From JAZKFP01 sp040386355 (GTDB lineage: Bacteria; Pseudomonadota; Gammaproteobacteria; Pseudomonadales; UBA6940), in assembly GCA_040386355.1 (NCBI GenBank), contig JAZKFP010000138.1, positions 1 to 25,516 on the forward strand: a DNA stretch of 25,516 nt. Direction: 5' to 3'. Below the pieces are notes generated by a model that ran no database searches, was not told where the DNA came from, and saw nothing but the letters and a program-made list of their open reading frames with translations. Positions within the stretch are counted from its first letter, which is position 1. Every line of letters begins with the position of its first letter. Made by a program: the position numbers and the translations under genes. This document shows, piece after piece, positions 18,001 to 24,787 of the stretch.

Positions 18001-18192
18001 AGATCCCGGATTAAATTCTCCAGCTCTTTCTACTGCTTCTTCAAGTTCTTGAACTGATATAGTTCCGCTTCCTTCAATCAACATTTGTATACAAAAAGGA
18101 GGACTAATAGCAGCACTCGCCAAATAGAGTTTTTCTGTGGGTGAAACTGGTCGAATAAATTGATTTTTTTGAGGGATTTTAGAGCGGTTCAT
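15100..18192 (-). CDS. NRPS with acyltransferase/condensation, Asn-type adenylation and carrier domains (LstE-like)
   Basis: A 1030-residue synthetase. Residues about 10-415 form a condensation/alcohol-acyltransferase-type domain whose active site is FHGVMDAHG, an HxxxD motif (H142, D146), rather than classical HHxxxDG. Residues about 440-935 are an adenylation domain: YTSGSTGKPKG (594-604), NEYGPTEATVG (730-740), YRSGDLARW (819-827), the GRRDEQVKVNGFRIE region and catalytic K927 in NGKVNR. The ten specificity positions (D640, L641, T644, K681, I704, G706, E731, V739, G740, K927) read DLTKIGEVGK, an asparagine code. A carrier domain follows (about 945-1025) with S981 in FYELGGNSL for phosphopantetheine. 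There is no thioesterase. Its ATG overlaps the reductase stop by 4 bp. By analogy with LstE of lipstatin, it should load an amino acid and esterify it onto the side-chain hydroxyl of the beta-lactone or its precursor, the HxxxD domain being the ester-forming catalyst (inference). Confidence 0.88.
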   Translation of the reverse strand: MNRSKIPQKNQFIRPVSPTEKLYLASAAISPPFCIQMLIEGSGTISVQELEEAVERAGEFNPGSRLFLKKKHQYYYWEDSGVRPPVKIKSLLLDSEKFSTNSLYADNIDPTQDPTCEVLVLEDSSKHESNKSNFKILFRAFHGVMDAHGLLLWVYDIFDMLNLRLPKGNYYKKTDLDVIKSLNANNFRPNLLLNCKTINSNIQNIHNNKFIRRRVSIANHIPGLVAHLAVLIGQECRKDIPGLIRFMIPVNLRSYLPENESGTGNISNPIFIELDDKTNWAEVYQDIIQRLEQQQESWIGKFDHLLELMPIKLINWTLKKTISHQKRSHQFLVSGVLSNIGKIALSDFNTKIFKADSVCFLPFDIPLSPLTIIITEHDNGTELSFSIPDYLMRSSEVDELIERIKINLNFLNLKSISENSSSKKYSHQQLLISFNNTKTEFLNSQSIFDLIHSQALKNPTASALIHLAENLSYFELILQINCCADALLQKKILSEDRIGLILNSSSNAIVCLLAILKIGAVYVPISPSYPFNYIQSILEDVSVSLVILEKEFQNKEDIKDSWVVIDELMNNVNKTDDLLPVNKVSPDSLAYIIYTSGSTGKPKGVQIEHRQLLNYCIWAAEYYFRNNLCNFPLFSSLAFDLTITSIFVPLLTGGCIHIHNNSDSLQIFNTIFQQDVIDSIKLTPSHLRVMLESDYLPTKLKNIIVGGEELSVELCNQTLKRFGKHIILYNEYGPTEATVGCMAHKFDPATDNSIAVPLGKPIDNTQIYVLDDNLLPVNTDSIGEIYISGMGVSRGYLNRAELNQTHFIDNPYLPNQRMYRSGDLARWTNDSHLLYCGRRDEQVKVNGFRIELSQIHSSIMQHPNIKQAVVVVQDNSLGYKSLCAFYVASNQINHQSLRSQLLRDLPNYMIPTQFVHVEQIDLTDNGKVNRKALMAKMPYDNNVIINGDLENELWKIWSFLLSCDLEEHTKYASFYELGGNSLMMMNLLKSIRKNLIIRKNEKFFAQEISQIILDPTFENIVAIIRKINDK

Positions 18193-19250
18193 TTTAATTT
18201 ACCAAAAGATAAATTATTTAGGTAATTGTCGAGTCCGCCAATACTTTCAATCCATTGTTTATATTGGTACAACCCCTCATCCAAATTTAAGGCTGGTTCA
18301 TATGCAAGATCACGCTTGGCTCTCGAGATGTTATAGGTGGCGGTATAGGTCAACATACCAACACTATATCTAGAAATGGGTGGAGAAAAATTATTGCGAA
18401 AATAAGGAACGCGCCAGAGTATCTCAATGATAAGTAATGCAAAAGTGATTAACCATTTTGGAAAATTTCCTCGAATTGCTGGAGTTGAAAATTCCTCTGT
18501 CAATCGATTAGCAAATTTCCATATATTTACTGGCTGCTCGTCGGTAATGAAATAAACTTTACCGCCAATTTTAGATGCGGATAATGCGCTAGTACAAGCA
18601 ATTGCAGCATTTTTTACATAACATATTGAAGAATATATATTTTGTTTTTTGGAAAAATTCTTTAATTTACCATTTTTAATTTTATTTAATATTTTAGGCA
18701 TAAATCCTGCGTAGTCTCGTGGCCCCCAAATACCTCTTGGGCGAAGTGCACACGTTAAGAAATGTTCTGAGTTTTGCTTCAAAACTAATTGTTCTGCAAT
18801 TGCTTTAGTTTCACAGTAGTAATTTAAAAATTTTCTTGGGTAAGGATAATTTTCATCAATGTTAACTTGATCCTTTAGTTCTGATACTACACTTGGACTA
18901 CTGATGAAAATAAATCGTTTTACATGATTATTTTTTGCTGCAGTAATTAATTTGCTGGTAATCATCACATTAGTTTCATAAAATAGATTCCAAGATCCCG
19001 CATCACTAACATGAGCTAAACAATGAATTATGGCGTCGATATTTTTTGTAGCTGTTGTTAAGAATTCCATCTCATACATATTACCGGTAAAAATTTCAAC
19101 GTTATTGCCTAAGGATTGTAAATGATTGCAATTACTCGACGGTCTTACTATTGCGCGAACTCTGTATCCTTTATTAATTGCTGAATCAACGATATGCCCC
19201 CCTAAAAAACCGGATCCTCCAGTAATCAATACATGCATTTTTTCTTCCAC
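18189..19250 (-). CDS. 3-beta-HSD/OleD-like NAD(P)-dependent beta-ketoacyl reductase (LstD-like)
   Basis: An extended short-chain dehydrogenase of about 350 residues. The N-terminal Rossmann motif is TGGSGFLGG (10-18), and the catalytic pair is Y145 and K149 in YYCETKA with a Ser in ISSPS (117-120); RPRGIWGPRD (170-179) is typical of the 3-beta-HSD group that includes OleD, NltD and LstD. Expected reaction: reduction of the 2-alkyl-3-ketoacyl product of the condensing pair to the 2-alkyl-3-hydroxy acid, the substrate for lactone closure. Two starts are possible: GTG at 19250 with AAGGA nine bases upstream, or ATG at 19238 with GGAAG five bases upstream, which places the Rossmann strand at the usual distance from the N-terminus. 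The stop overlaps the NRPS start by 4 bp, so the two are coupled. Confidence 0.88.
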   Translation of the reverse strand: MEEKMHVLITGGSGFLGGHIVDSAINKGYRVRAIVRPSSNCNHLQSLGNNVEIFTGNMYEMEFLTTATKNIDAIIHCLAHVSDAGSWNLFYETNVMITSKLITAAKNNHVKRFIFISSPSVVSELKDQVNIDENYPYPRKFLNYYCETKAIAEQLVLKQNSEHFLTCALRPRGIWGPRDYAGFMPKILNKIKNGKLKNFSKKQNIYSSICYVKNAAIACTSALSASKIGGKVYFITDEQPVNIWKFANRLTEEFSTPAIRGNFPKWLITFALLIIEILWRVPYFRNNFSPPISRYSVGMLTYTATYNISRAKRDLAYEPALNLDEGLYQYKQWIESIGGLDNYLNNLSFGKLK

Positions 19251-19284
19251 AATTTAAATTCCTTATTTAAAATATAAAAATTAT

Positions 19285-21264
19285 TTATAATTTATACCAC
19301 CAAGTTGCACCTAGCAAAAAAGTAAGAAAAATAGTTTTTAATTTTGGAAATCCCACTTGATAGCCTAGAGGTACAGTTATATAAAGCTGAGTTCCATGCA
19401 CGATTATATTTAGAAAAATAGCGCTCCACCAAGCAATTGATAAAAAATGATTTTGAACAGGCCAAATTAAACCATATATTATAAATAACCAACCTAAAAG
19501 AGGAATGAGCATAGACAAACTAAATTTAAATTTTTGGTTTAAAATAAATTTTTTATTACTTGAAAAATATAAAATATTACTTGCCCATTTTCCTAATTCT
19601 TTACGGTTTATTTTTGCGTTATGACGACGGTCGACAGGAAAGGCTGGATGAAAAAGTACATGTTTAATAGATTGGGTGAGAGAATTTTTCATTAACAATT
19701 CAAGAATATTTTTTCTTACATTCGAGCTTTTATTTAATAAACAAGTCTTATCAAGTTCCACACACATAACTGGTACAATGCACACTACATTTTCAAGCTT
19801 TAACTGTGCACTCACTAACGCACTACGATAAACACCAGGATGGTGATTAATAATCTCTTCACATTGCACTGAATTTAACACAGACAATTGTAAATCAGTT
19901 ACTATCTGATCAGACATACGTCCACAAAACCAAATATTACCTGTAGAATCTATCCATCCCAAATCTCCTGTACGATGCCATACATTATTATATTCATCTA
20001 AAATTTTATTTCTTTTATTGTTTGTTTCATCATAGTAGTACCTTAAACTAACGTTAGGGCCCCGTACTATTAATTCACCAATTTCATTTGAGTTGATCTT
20101 TAAATCCTTGTTTAAATTCAAAATTGGATTTCTATCTATATTAATTACTTTAACTTCAACTCTATCAACTGGCTTACCTAAGCAGGTTCCAGCATCACTA
20201 ACGCACGATTGAGTTTTATTCAAGATCGTATCTATATTAATTGCGGCTAAGGGTAATCCTTCTGTTGTGCCCCAATTACTTTCAAAGATAGCATCGGTTT
20301 GTAAAATTCTTCGAAATAACTTCATAGTTTTAAACGTTATCGGGGCTCCTCCAGACACTACGAGGCGTAAACTTTGTAATACAATTTTTTTATTTCTAAA
20401 ATGATTGCCTAGCGTATGTAATAGAGCAGGAGATGCAAACATACAGGTGGTATTGAACTTTGTTATAGCATCAATAATATATGGTGAAAAAATCTTTGCA
20501 GGGTTTATAGGATCCATTTCTGGTAAAACACAGGTATTACCCATCATTATTCCAAATACTCCAAAGAAAGGAGAGGTGATGAGGTGTGTGTCTTCTTTCG
20601 TAATGCAGTGATGCTCTTTAATTAATTCCATTCTGGATTGTGCCATGCCACAAGTACATTCCGCTCCCTTAGCAGGCCCTGTACTACCAGAAGTAAAATT
20701 AATTAAAGCAAGATCATTTTTTTGATTCGCATAGATTGGAAAAGATTTCACAGTCTTTTCTTTTACTGCATAACGCATTTTACTAATTATTTTTCCATGC
20801 ACTATCCAAACTACTAATTTAATTGTGGAAAAAGCACTGGGATTTAGTAACCGAACTATATGAGCAATAGGAGAACCAACAAAGGTTTCTACATTTACAC
20901 TTTTATAACATTGCAACATTTGGCTAATATTCATCCCTGGGTCAACAAGAACAGGAATGACACCAACTTTAAAAATACCGAATAATAGAGAATATAATTC
21001 TGGTCCCGCTTTAAGCATTAAAATAGTTTTATCGCCGGGTTTAAATCCTCTTTTTTGTAAGATGTGAGCAATGTGATCAGATTCTTGGTCAATCTCATAA
21101 AAGCTTTTCTTCTTATACAGTATTTTTCCACTCAAATCTTTGCCAGATGAATATATTAAAGCAGATTTATCAGGAAATTTTTGAGCATAGTAGCGTAAAT
21201 TGAAAGCGGGATTAAAGACACTATTACTATTAGATAAATCATTATAGTAGGTAGGTAAGTTCAT
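19285..21264 (-). CDS. OleC/LstC-like beta-lactone synthetase with C-terminal membrane domain
   Basis: A 659-residue member of the ANL (AMP-forming) superfamily most like OleC and LstC. Motifs: FTSGSTGPAKG (190-200), SGGAPI (304-309), NWGTTEGLP (330-338), RTGDLGWID (431-439), FCGRMSDQI (446-454) and the catalytic Lys region VDRRHNAKINRKEL with K551. OleC enzymes were shown to adenylate a 3-hydroxy acid and close it to a beta-lactone, and the VDRRHNAKI segment is shared by them. Beyond the usual end (about 565) there are about 80 extra residues with three likely membrane helices (about 584-602, 606-628, 640-657), ending LLGATWWYKL. This tail would tether the enzyme to the membrane near the exporter and is not part of the catalytic fold. 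The start overlaps the upstream gene by 4 bp (ATGA). Confidence 0.88.
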   Translation of the reverse strand: MNLPTYYNDLSNSNSVFNPAFNLRYYAQKFPDKSALIYSSGKDLSGKILYKKKSFYEIDQESDHIAHILQKRGFKPGDKTILMLKAGPELYSLLFGIFKVGVIPVLVDPGMNISQMLQCYKSVNVETFVGSPIAHIVRLLNPSAFSTIKLVVWIVHGKIISKMRYAVKEKTVKSFPIYANQKNDLALINFTSGSTGPAKGAECTCGMAQSRMELIKEHHCITKEDTHLITSPFFGVFGIMMGNTCVLPEMDPINPAKIFSPYIIDAITKFNTTCMFASPALLHTLGNHFRNKKIVLQSLRLVVSGGAPITFKTMKLFRRILQTDAIFESNWGTTEGLPLAAINIDTILNKTQSCVSDAGTCLGKPVDRVEVKVINIDRNPILNLNKDLKINSNEIGELIVRGPNVSLRYYYDETNNKRNKILDEYNNVWHRTGDLGWIDSTGNIWFCGRMSDQIVTDLQLSVLNSVQCEEIINHHPGVYRSALVSAQLKLENVVCIVPVMCVELDKTCLLNKSSNVRKNILELLMKNSLTQSIKHVLFHPAFPVDRRHNAKINRKELGKWASNILYFSSNKKFILNQKFKFSLSMLIPLLGWLFIIYGLIWPVQNHFLSIAWWSAIFLNIIVHGTQLYITVPLGYQVGFPKLKTIFLTFLLGATWWYKL

Positions 21265-22148
21265 AATTTATACAATGCGCAACCAGTATTTAAACTAGCA
21301 CCTGCTCCTACAAATAAAAGATTGGTACACTGCTCTAAAATATTAGAGTTAAGAAATTCATAATAACCAATTCCAAACACTGATGTATGAGTATTACCAT
21401 ATTTTGACCATAGATTTATTACAAAATCACTTGGAACTCCGATTGTTTCCCCTAGTTGTGTTGCAAAGTCCTGGGTAAAGGAGGGAGCTATGAGAGCGGT
21501 ATGATTAAGATCTAATTTATATTTTTCACAAAATTGTTTTGCAATTGATTTTGTAGATTCTAGTAAGATTTGATAATAGTCAGGTTTGGTTTCAATGGTA
21601 ATGCTGGTGCGGCCACTTAATTGTTGGTTATTAAAATTCAAATAACTGTTTTCACCTACAACAGCCTTTCTTGCATCTTGAAAACTAAATTGATGAAATC
21701 CGTTACTATGACTGCTAGGCGCAAGAAGAATAGCTGCGCCATTGGGTCTTACAGAGAAACCTTCTATCACTTTATTGGAAGGATGCACATCACTTGAAAC
21801 AATTAATACATATCCCTTTTTTCCGGACTTAAATAATGCATCCGCAATATGTATCGCATTAATTGCACCAGATGCCCCATTCATTATATCAGTTGAAAAT
21901 GCGGGTGTTTTTACAGAAAATTTTAGAAAATCTAAATTTAATCCAATCCCTTTTTGGATTAAAGCAGCCATGGAAGGCTCAACCATGTTGGAATCACGAT
22001 AAATTCCAACATTAAAAAGATAGTCAATATCTTGCGTATCAATATTGGAAGTAGCAATGCAGTTTTTTGCAGCTATAACGGCATGCTCAATAGAGCTATT
22101 AATATTAGGGTCAATACTAATTCCTGCTGCAACAATTACTGCTCGCAT
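21261..22148 (-). CDS. KAS III/OleA-like subunit without catalytic Cys (LstB/NltB-like)
   Basis: A 295-residue thiolase-fold protein, shorter than a full KAS III. Where the active-site Cys should be, the sequence is DIMNGASGAINA, with Ala92 at the Cys position; the His motif is also lost (LIAPSFTQD), while Asn252 remains in YGNTHTS. It keeps Glu57 in MVEPSMAALIQ. In LstB and NltB the partner subunit likewise lacks the Cys and donates a Glu into the active site of the Cys-bearing subunit, as Glu117 does across the OleA dimer interface. Thus this is most likely the non-catalytic, base-donating half of a heterodimeric Claisen-condensing enzyme and not a degraded gene. It overlaps the upstream gene by 13 bp and the downstream one by 4 bp, which would keep the two subunits at equal levels. 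Confidence 0.85.
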   Translation of the reverse strand: MRAVIVAAGISIDPNINSSIEHAVIAAKNCIATSNIDTQDIDYLFNVGIYRDSNMVEPSMAALIQKGIGLNLDFLKFSVKTPAFSTDIMNGASGAINAIHIADALFKSGKKGYVLIVSSDVHPSNKVIEGFSVRPNGAAILLAPSSHSNGFHQFSFQDARKAVVGENSYLNFNNQQLSGRTSITIETKPDYYQILLESTKSIAKQFCEKYKLDLNHTALIAPSFTQDFATQLGETIGVPSDFVINLWSKYGNTHTSVFGIGYYEFLNSNILEQCTNLLFVGAGASLNTGCALYKL

Positions 22149-23206
22149 GGTGAAACCTTTAAATTGGAGATAGTTGTTGAGAGCATTCCTGTAATTAAAC
22201 CTGAAGCAGCAGGAACCATTAATATTTTTATGGGAGAAGCTGGTTTATTTTTTTGTAAAAATTTATACAAAGTAATAAAGTGAGAGGTACTGGCAGTGTT
22301 TCCAAGCTCTTCTAAACAATTAATTGCAGGCGGCATGCTTGTGCCAAAAAATGATTCCGCAAGCTTATTAACCATATCAACAAATTTTAAGCCTACCTGA
22401 TGATGAATTATATAATCAAATTTTTCAGCTTTAAATGTTTTACCAGTCTTCTCAAAAAAAGCATTTTGAAAAGCAGGCCACATCAGTAAGCGTTCTTTTT
22501 TATGCATTTGCGCATTGTTTGTATAAAGCGCATAAGAAGGTGTTTTTTCGCTTGGTTTACCAATGCAAAGATCAGCATACTCTGCACAGGTGACTAACTC
22601 CAAGTAGTCAATTTTATCGGTTTCAATTCCTTCATCATCTACTATTACCGCAACTCCAGAATCTCCTATCGTTAAAGAGCCAAATTGAGAATCCCAAGGA
22701 TGTTGTATTTCTTTAGTGGCTGTAATTGCGATATCGGAGATTTGCTCTCCACTAACTACCATTCCATTTTTCACAACCCCAGCTTCAATCATGTGTTTAA
22801 GCAAATGAACACCTGTCATCATCCCAGCACAAGCATTTGACACATCAAAATTTATAGCAGAGTGCATTCCAACTTCATTTTTAATAAAATGACTTAAGGG
22901 AGGATCGAAAAAAAATTGGATGTTTTCACTGTCAGGGTTTAACTTTAAAGTTCGAGATATTGAGCATGAAATTATTACTTCAATATCTTTCGGTTGATAT
23001 TTAGAGTGTTTTAAGCAATCCAACGCTGCATCTCTAGCTGCCGTAAATGAGCTTTCCTTTGATTGCAACATTCGACGTTCTCGAATGCCTGTGATCTCAA
23101 TTAAATCAATAGGCTGAGGACAAACAAGCTGGCTCATTAGTTCGTCTGTAGAAACTTTTTTTTCTGGAATAAAAGCGCCGATGCTTTCAAATCGGATTAA
23201 TCGCAT
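22136..23206 (-). CDS. KAS III/OleA-like catalytic subunit (LstA/NltA-like)
   Basis: A 356-residue thiolase-superfamily enzyme with a complete KAS III-type triad: C126 in DVSNACAGMMTG, H269 in IIHHQVGLKF and N303 in ELGNTAS. GDSGVAVI (181-188) matches the nucleotide-side loop of the family. Proposed reaction: non-decarboxylative (OleA/LstA-type) Claisen condensation of two fatty acyl-CoA chains into a 2-alkyl-3-ketoacyl product, together with the Cys-less subunit encoded next. It is the first gene of the minus-strand operon; the ATG at 23206 has GGGAAG six bases upstream. A classical FabH role is unlikely because of the paired Cys-less subunit and the OleC/OleD-type genes that follow. Confidence 0.88.
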   Translation of the reverse strand: MRLIRFESIGAFIPEKKVSTDELMSQLVCPQPIDLIEITGIRERRMLQSKESSFTAARDAALDCLKHSKYQPKDIEVIISCSISRTLKLNPDSENIQFFFDPPLSHFIKNEVGMHSAINFDVSNACAGMMTGVHLLKHMIEAGVVKNGMVVSGEQISDIAITATKEIQHPWDSQFGSLTIGDSGVAVIVDDEGIETDKIDYLELVTCAEYADLCIGKPSEKTPSYALYTNNAQMHKKERLLMWPAFQNAFFEKTGKTFKAEKFDYIIHHQVGLKFVDMVNKLAESFFGTSMPPAINCLEELGNTASTSHFITLYKFLQKNKPASPIKILMVPAASGLITGMLSTTISNLKVSPCEQ

Positions 23207-23508
23207 ACCATACTTCCCTACATAACCATACTGCTAAGTTTCAAGTAGTCAATAACATTAATGCACTTTAAATTTAGAATTTTTTATATTCGCATGTAGT
23301 AACTAATAAATTTTATATGTTCACTACATAAATATTTAAATTTATGAAGCTTTATCACTCTCAGAGATATGAATATTTTTAGTTGGTCTTATAATCTCGT
23401 TTTTCAACTTTTAGCACTCGAGCTGACATGTTTGTTATTAGTACTTGATTTCAACAATCCTAACAAGCTATACAAGCATCTATATATGCAAATTTTTATA
23501 CATTTTTA
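23207..23508. promoter_or_regulatory. Divergent intergenic region controlling the beta-lactone operon and the hydroxylase gene
   Basis: A 302-bp AT-rich region between two divergent start codons; it must carry both promoters. It contains an inverted repeat with ATGTAGT at 23294-23300 and ACTACAT at 23323-23329 separated by 22 nt, a possible operator for a dimeric regulator. No regulator gene adjoins. I cannot place the promoter boxes with confidence. Confidence 0.5.
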
Positions 23509-24603
23509 ATGAATTTTGAGAATATCTTAGTGACCATATCAAATGATTTTTTAGAAAAATTATTAACTATAGATTTTTATCAAATTTTGACTCTTCCATT
23601 TGCTTATATGCTTGTAGATGAAATGAGGTGGTATTTCAGAAATCGCTTGGTTTACGGATTTAGTGATGCAATGAGTAGTTTGTCTTGTGGAATCCTTACA
23701 TCGGCTTTTGTATTTACAATACTTCCACTTTATTCATTTGTAGAATGGATGTATTTAAAGTTTTCATATTTCAAAATGGAAACGCTATCTAATGATATTA
23801 ATTTAGCATTATCGATTCTTTTGCTTTTTCTAATAGATCACAGTTATTACTGGGGACACCGCTTTTGTCATGAATCAAATTTAGGATGGGCTTGTCATGA
23901 AACTCATCATCAAAGTGAGGACTACAAATTAACTACTGCTTTACGTAATAATATTTTTCAACCGTACATAACTCTTATTTTCTATTTGCCCTGGCTAATG
24001 ATTGGATATCCTGTTGAATGGTTTATTTCACAAATATCTTTGGTAGGGGCTTATCAATTCTGGCTACATACTGAAAGAATTAAAAAACTACCTGCTTGGT
24101 TTGAGTATATATTTAATTCTCCCTCTCATCATCGGGTACATCATGCCCTTAATTCTCAGTATATAAATAAAAATTATGGAGGAATTTTTATTTTTTGGGA
24201 TCGAATTTACGGTACTTTTGCTGAGGAAAATGAATATCCAATTTATGGAACAACTAAACCAATCCAAACATGGAATCCTCTTTATTGCCAAATATCTAAT
24301 TTTAAAGAAATTGTTAAAAATATAATTGAAAATAGAAAATTCATTCGAATTTGGTTTGAAAATCCATCAAAAACTTTTTTAAAATATGACAGTGATACTT
24401 CTTCTAGTTTAAATGTAAAAAATCATACAAAGTTTGATTGTACGCCAAATTTAGTTAAAAAAATTAGCACTATATTGTTGTTGATTTTTTCAGGTACTCT
24501 ACTTTTAATATTATCTAATAATTCAATGCATTATTTTATCTATACTTTAGTCATTCTCTTGTTTTTCACAGTATTGTTTATTATAGGTAAAATACTTGAC
24601 TGA
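23509..24603 (+). CDS. Membrane di-iron fatty acid hydroxylase (sterol desaturase superfamily)
   Basis: A 364-residue integral membrane oxygenase. The eight-His di-iron signature is present: DHSYYWGHRFCHE (H111, H117, H121), CHETHH (H130, H133, H134), LHTE (H187) and SPSHHRVHH (H207, H208, H211, H212), with the usual NYGGIFIFWDRIYGTF after it. Hydrophobic segments lie at about 25-36, 58-80, 98-110 and 150-185. Members hydroxylate or desaturate lipids and sterols (COG3000). An extra C-terminal pair of helices (about 318-360) is present. It is divergent from the beta-lactone operon. A tempting role is to add the hydroxyl to which the amino acid is esterified, but no direct evidence supports this. 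No clear ribosome binding site precedes the ATG. Confidence 0.88.
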   Translation: MNFENILVTISNDFLEKLLTIDFYQILTLPFAYMLVDEMRWYFRNRLVYGFSDAMSSLSCGILTSAFVFTILPLYSFVEWMYLKFSYFKMETLSNDINLALSILLLFLIDHSYYWGHRFCHESNLGWACHETHHQSEDYKLTTALRNNIFQPYITLIFYLPWLMIGYPVEWFISQISLVGAYQFWLHTERIKKLPAWFEYIFNSPSHHRVHHALNSQYINKNYGGIFIFWDRIYGTFAEENEYPIYGTTKPIQTWNPLYCQISNFKEIVKNIIENRKFIRIWFENPSKTFLKYDSDTSSSLNVKNHTKFDCTPNLVKKISTILLLIFSGTLLLILSNNSMHYFIYTLVILLFFTVLFIIGKILD

Positions 24604-24721
24604 TTTTGTAGTTTGATTATTTAAATAATACTTAATAAAAAAATCTATAAAGCAATTTAATCACTCGATGAGAAGAGTCATAAATTTTATTGCAAAAATT
24701 TATTTTGTATATCTTTATTTT

Positions 24722-24749
24722 TTGAAATTATAGAAAATAATGATATGAG
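24722..24749 (+). promoter_or_regulatory. Possible sigma-70 promoter of the acetyltransferase gene
   Basis: TTGAAA (24722-24727) and TATGAG (24744-24749) are 16 bp apart, and the start codon follows 38 bp later. In such AT-rich DNA this may occur by chance. Confidence 0.3.
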
Positions 24750-24787
24750 TGGATTAATAGGATGATATATTTTGTTAGGAAAAAGTT

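Noticed and set aside
21261..22148. The short KAS III-like gene as a pseudogene
   Set aside because: Its frame is intact, it is coupled by overlaps on both sides, and the loss of Cys with retention of Glu57 matches known LstB/NltB partners.
15100..23206. Olefin biosynthesis (oleABCD) as the pathway
   Set aside because: OleB is missing, a second Cys-less OleA-like subunit and an NRPS are present; these fit beta-lactone ester products better.
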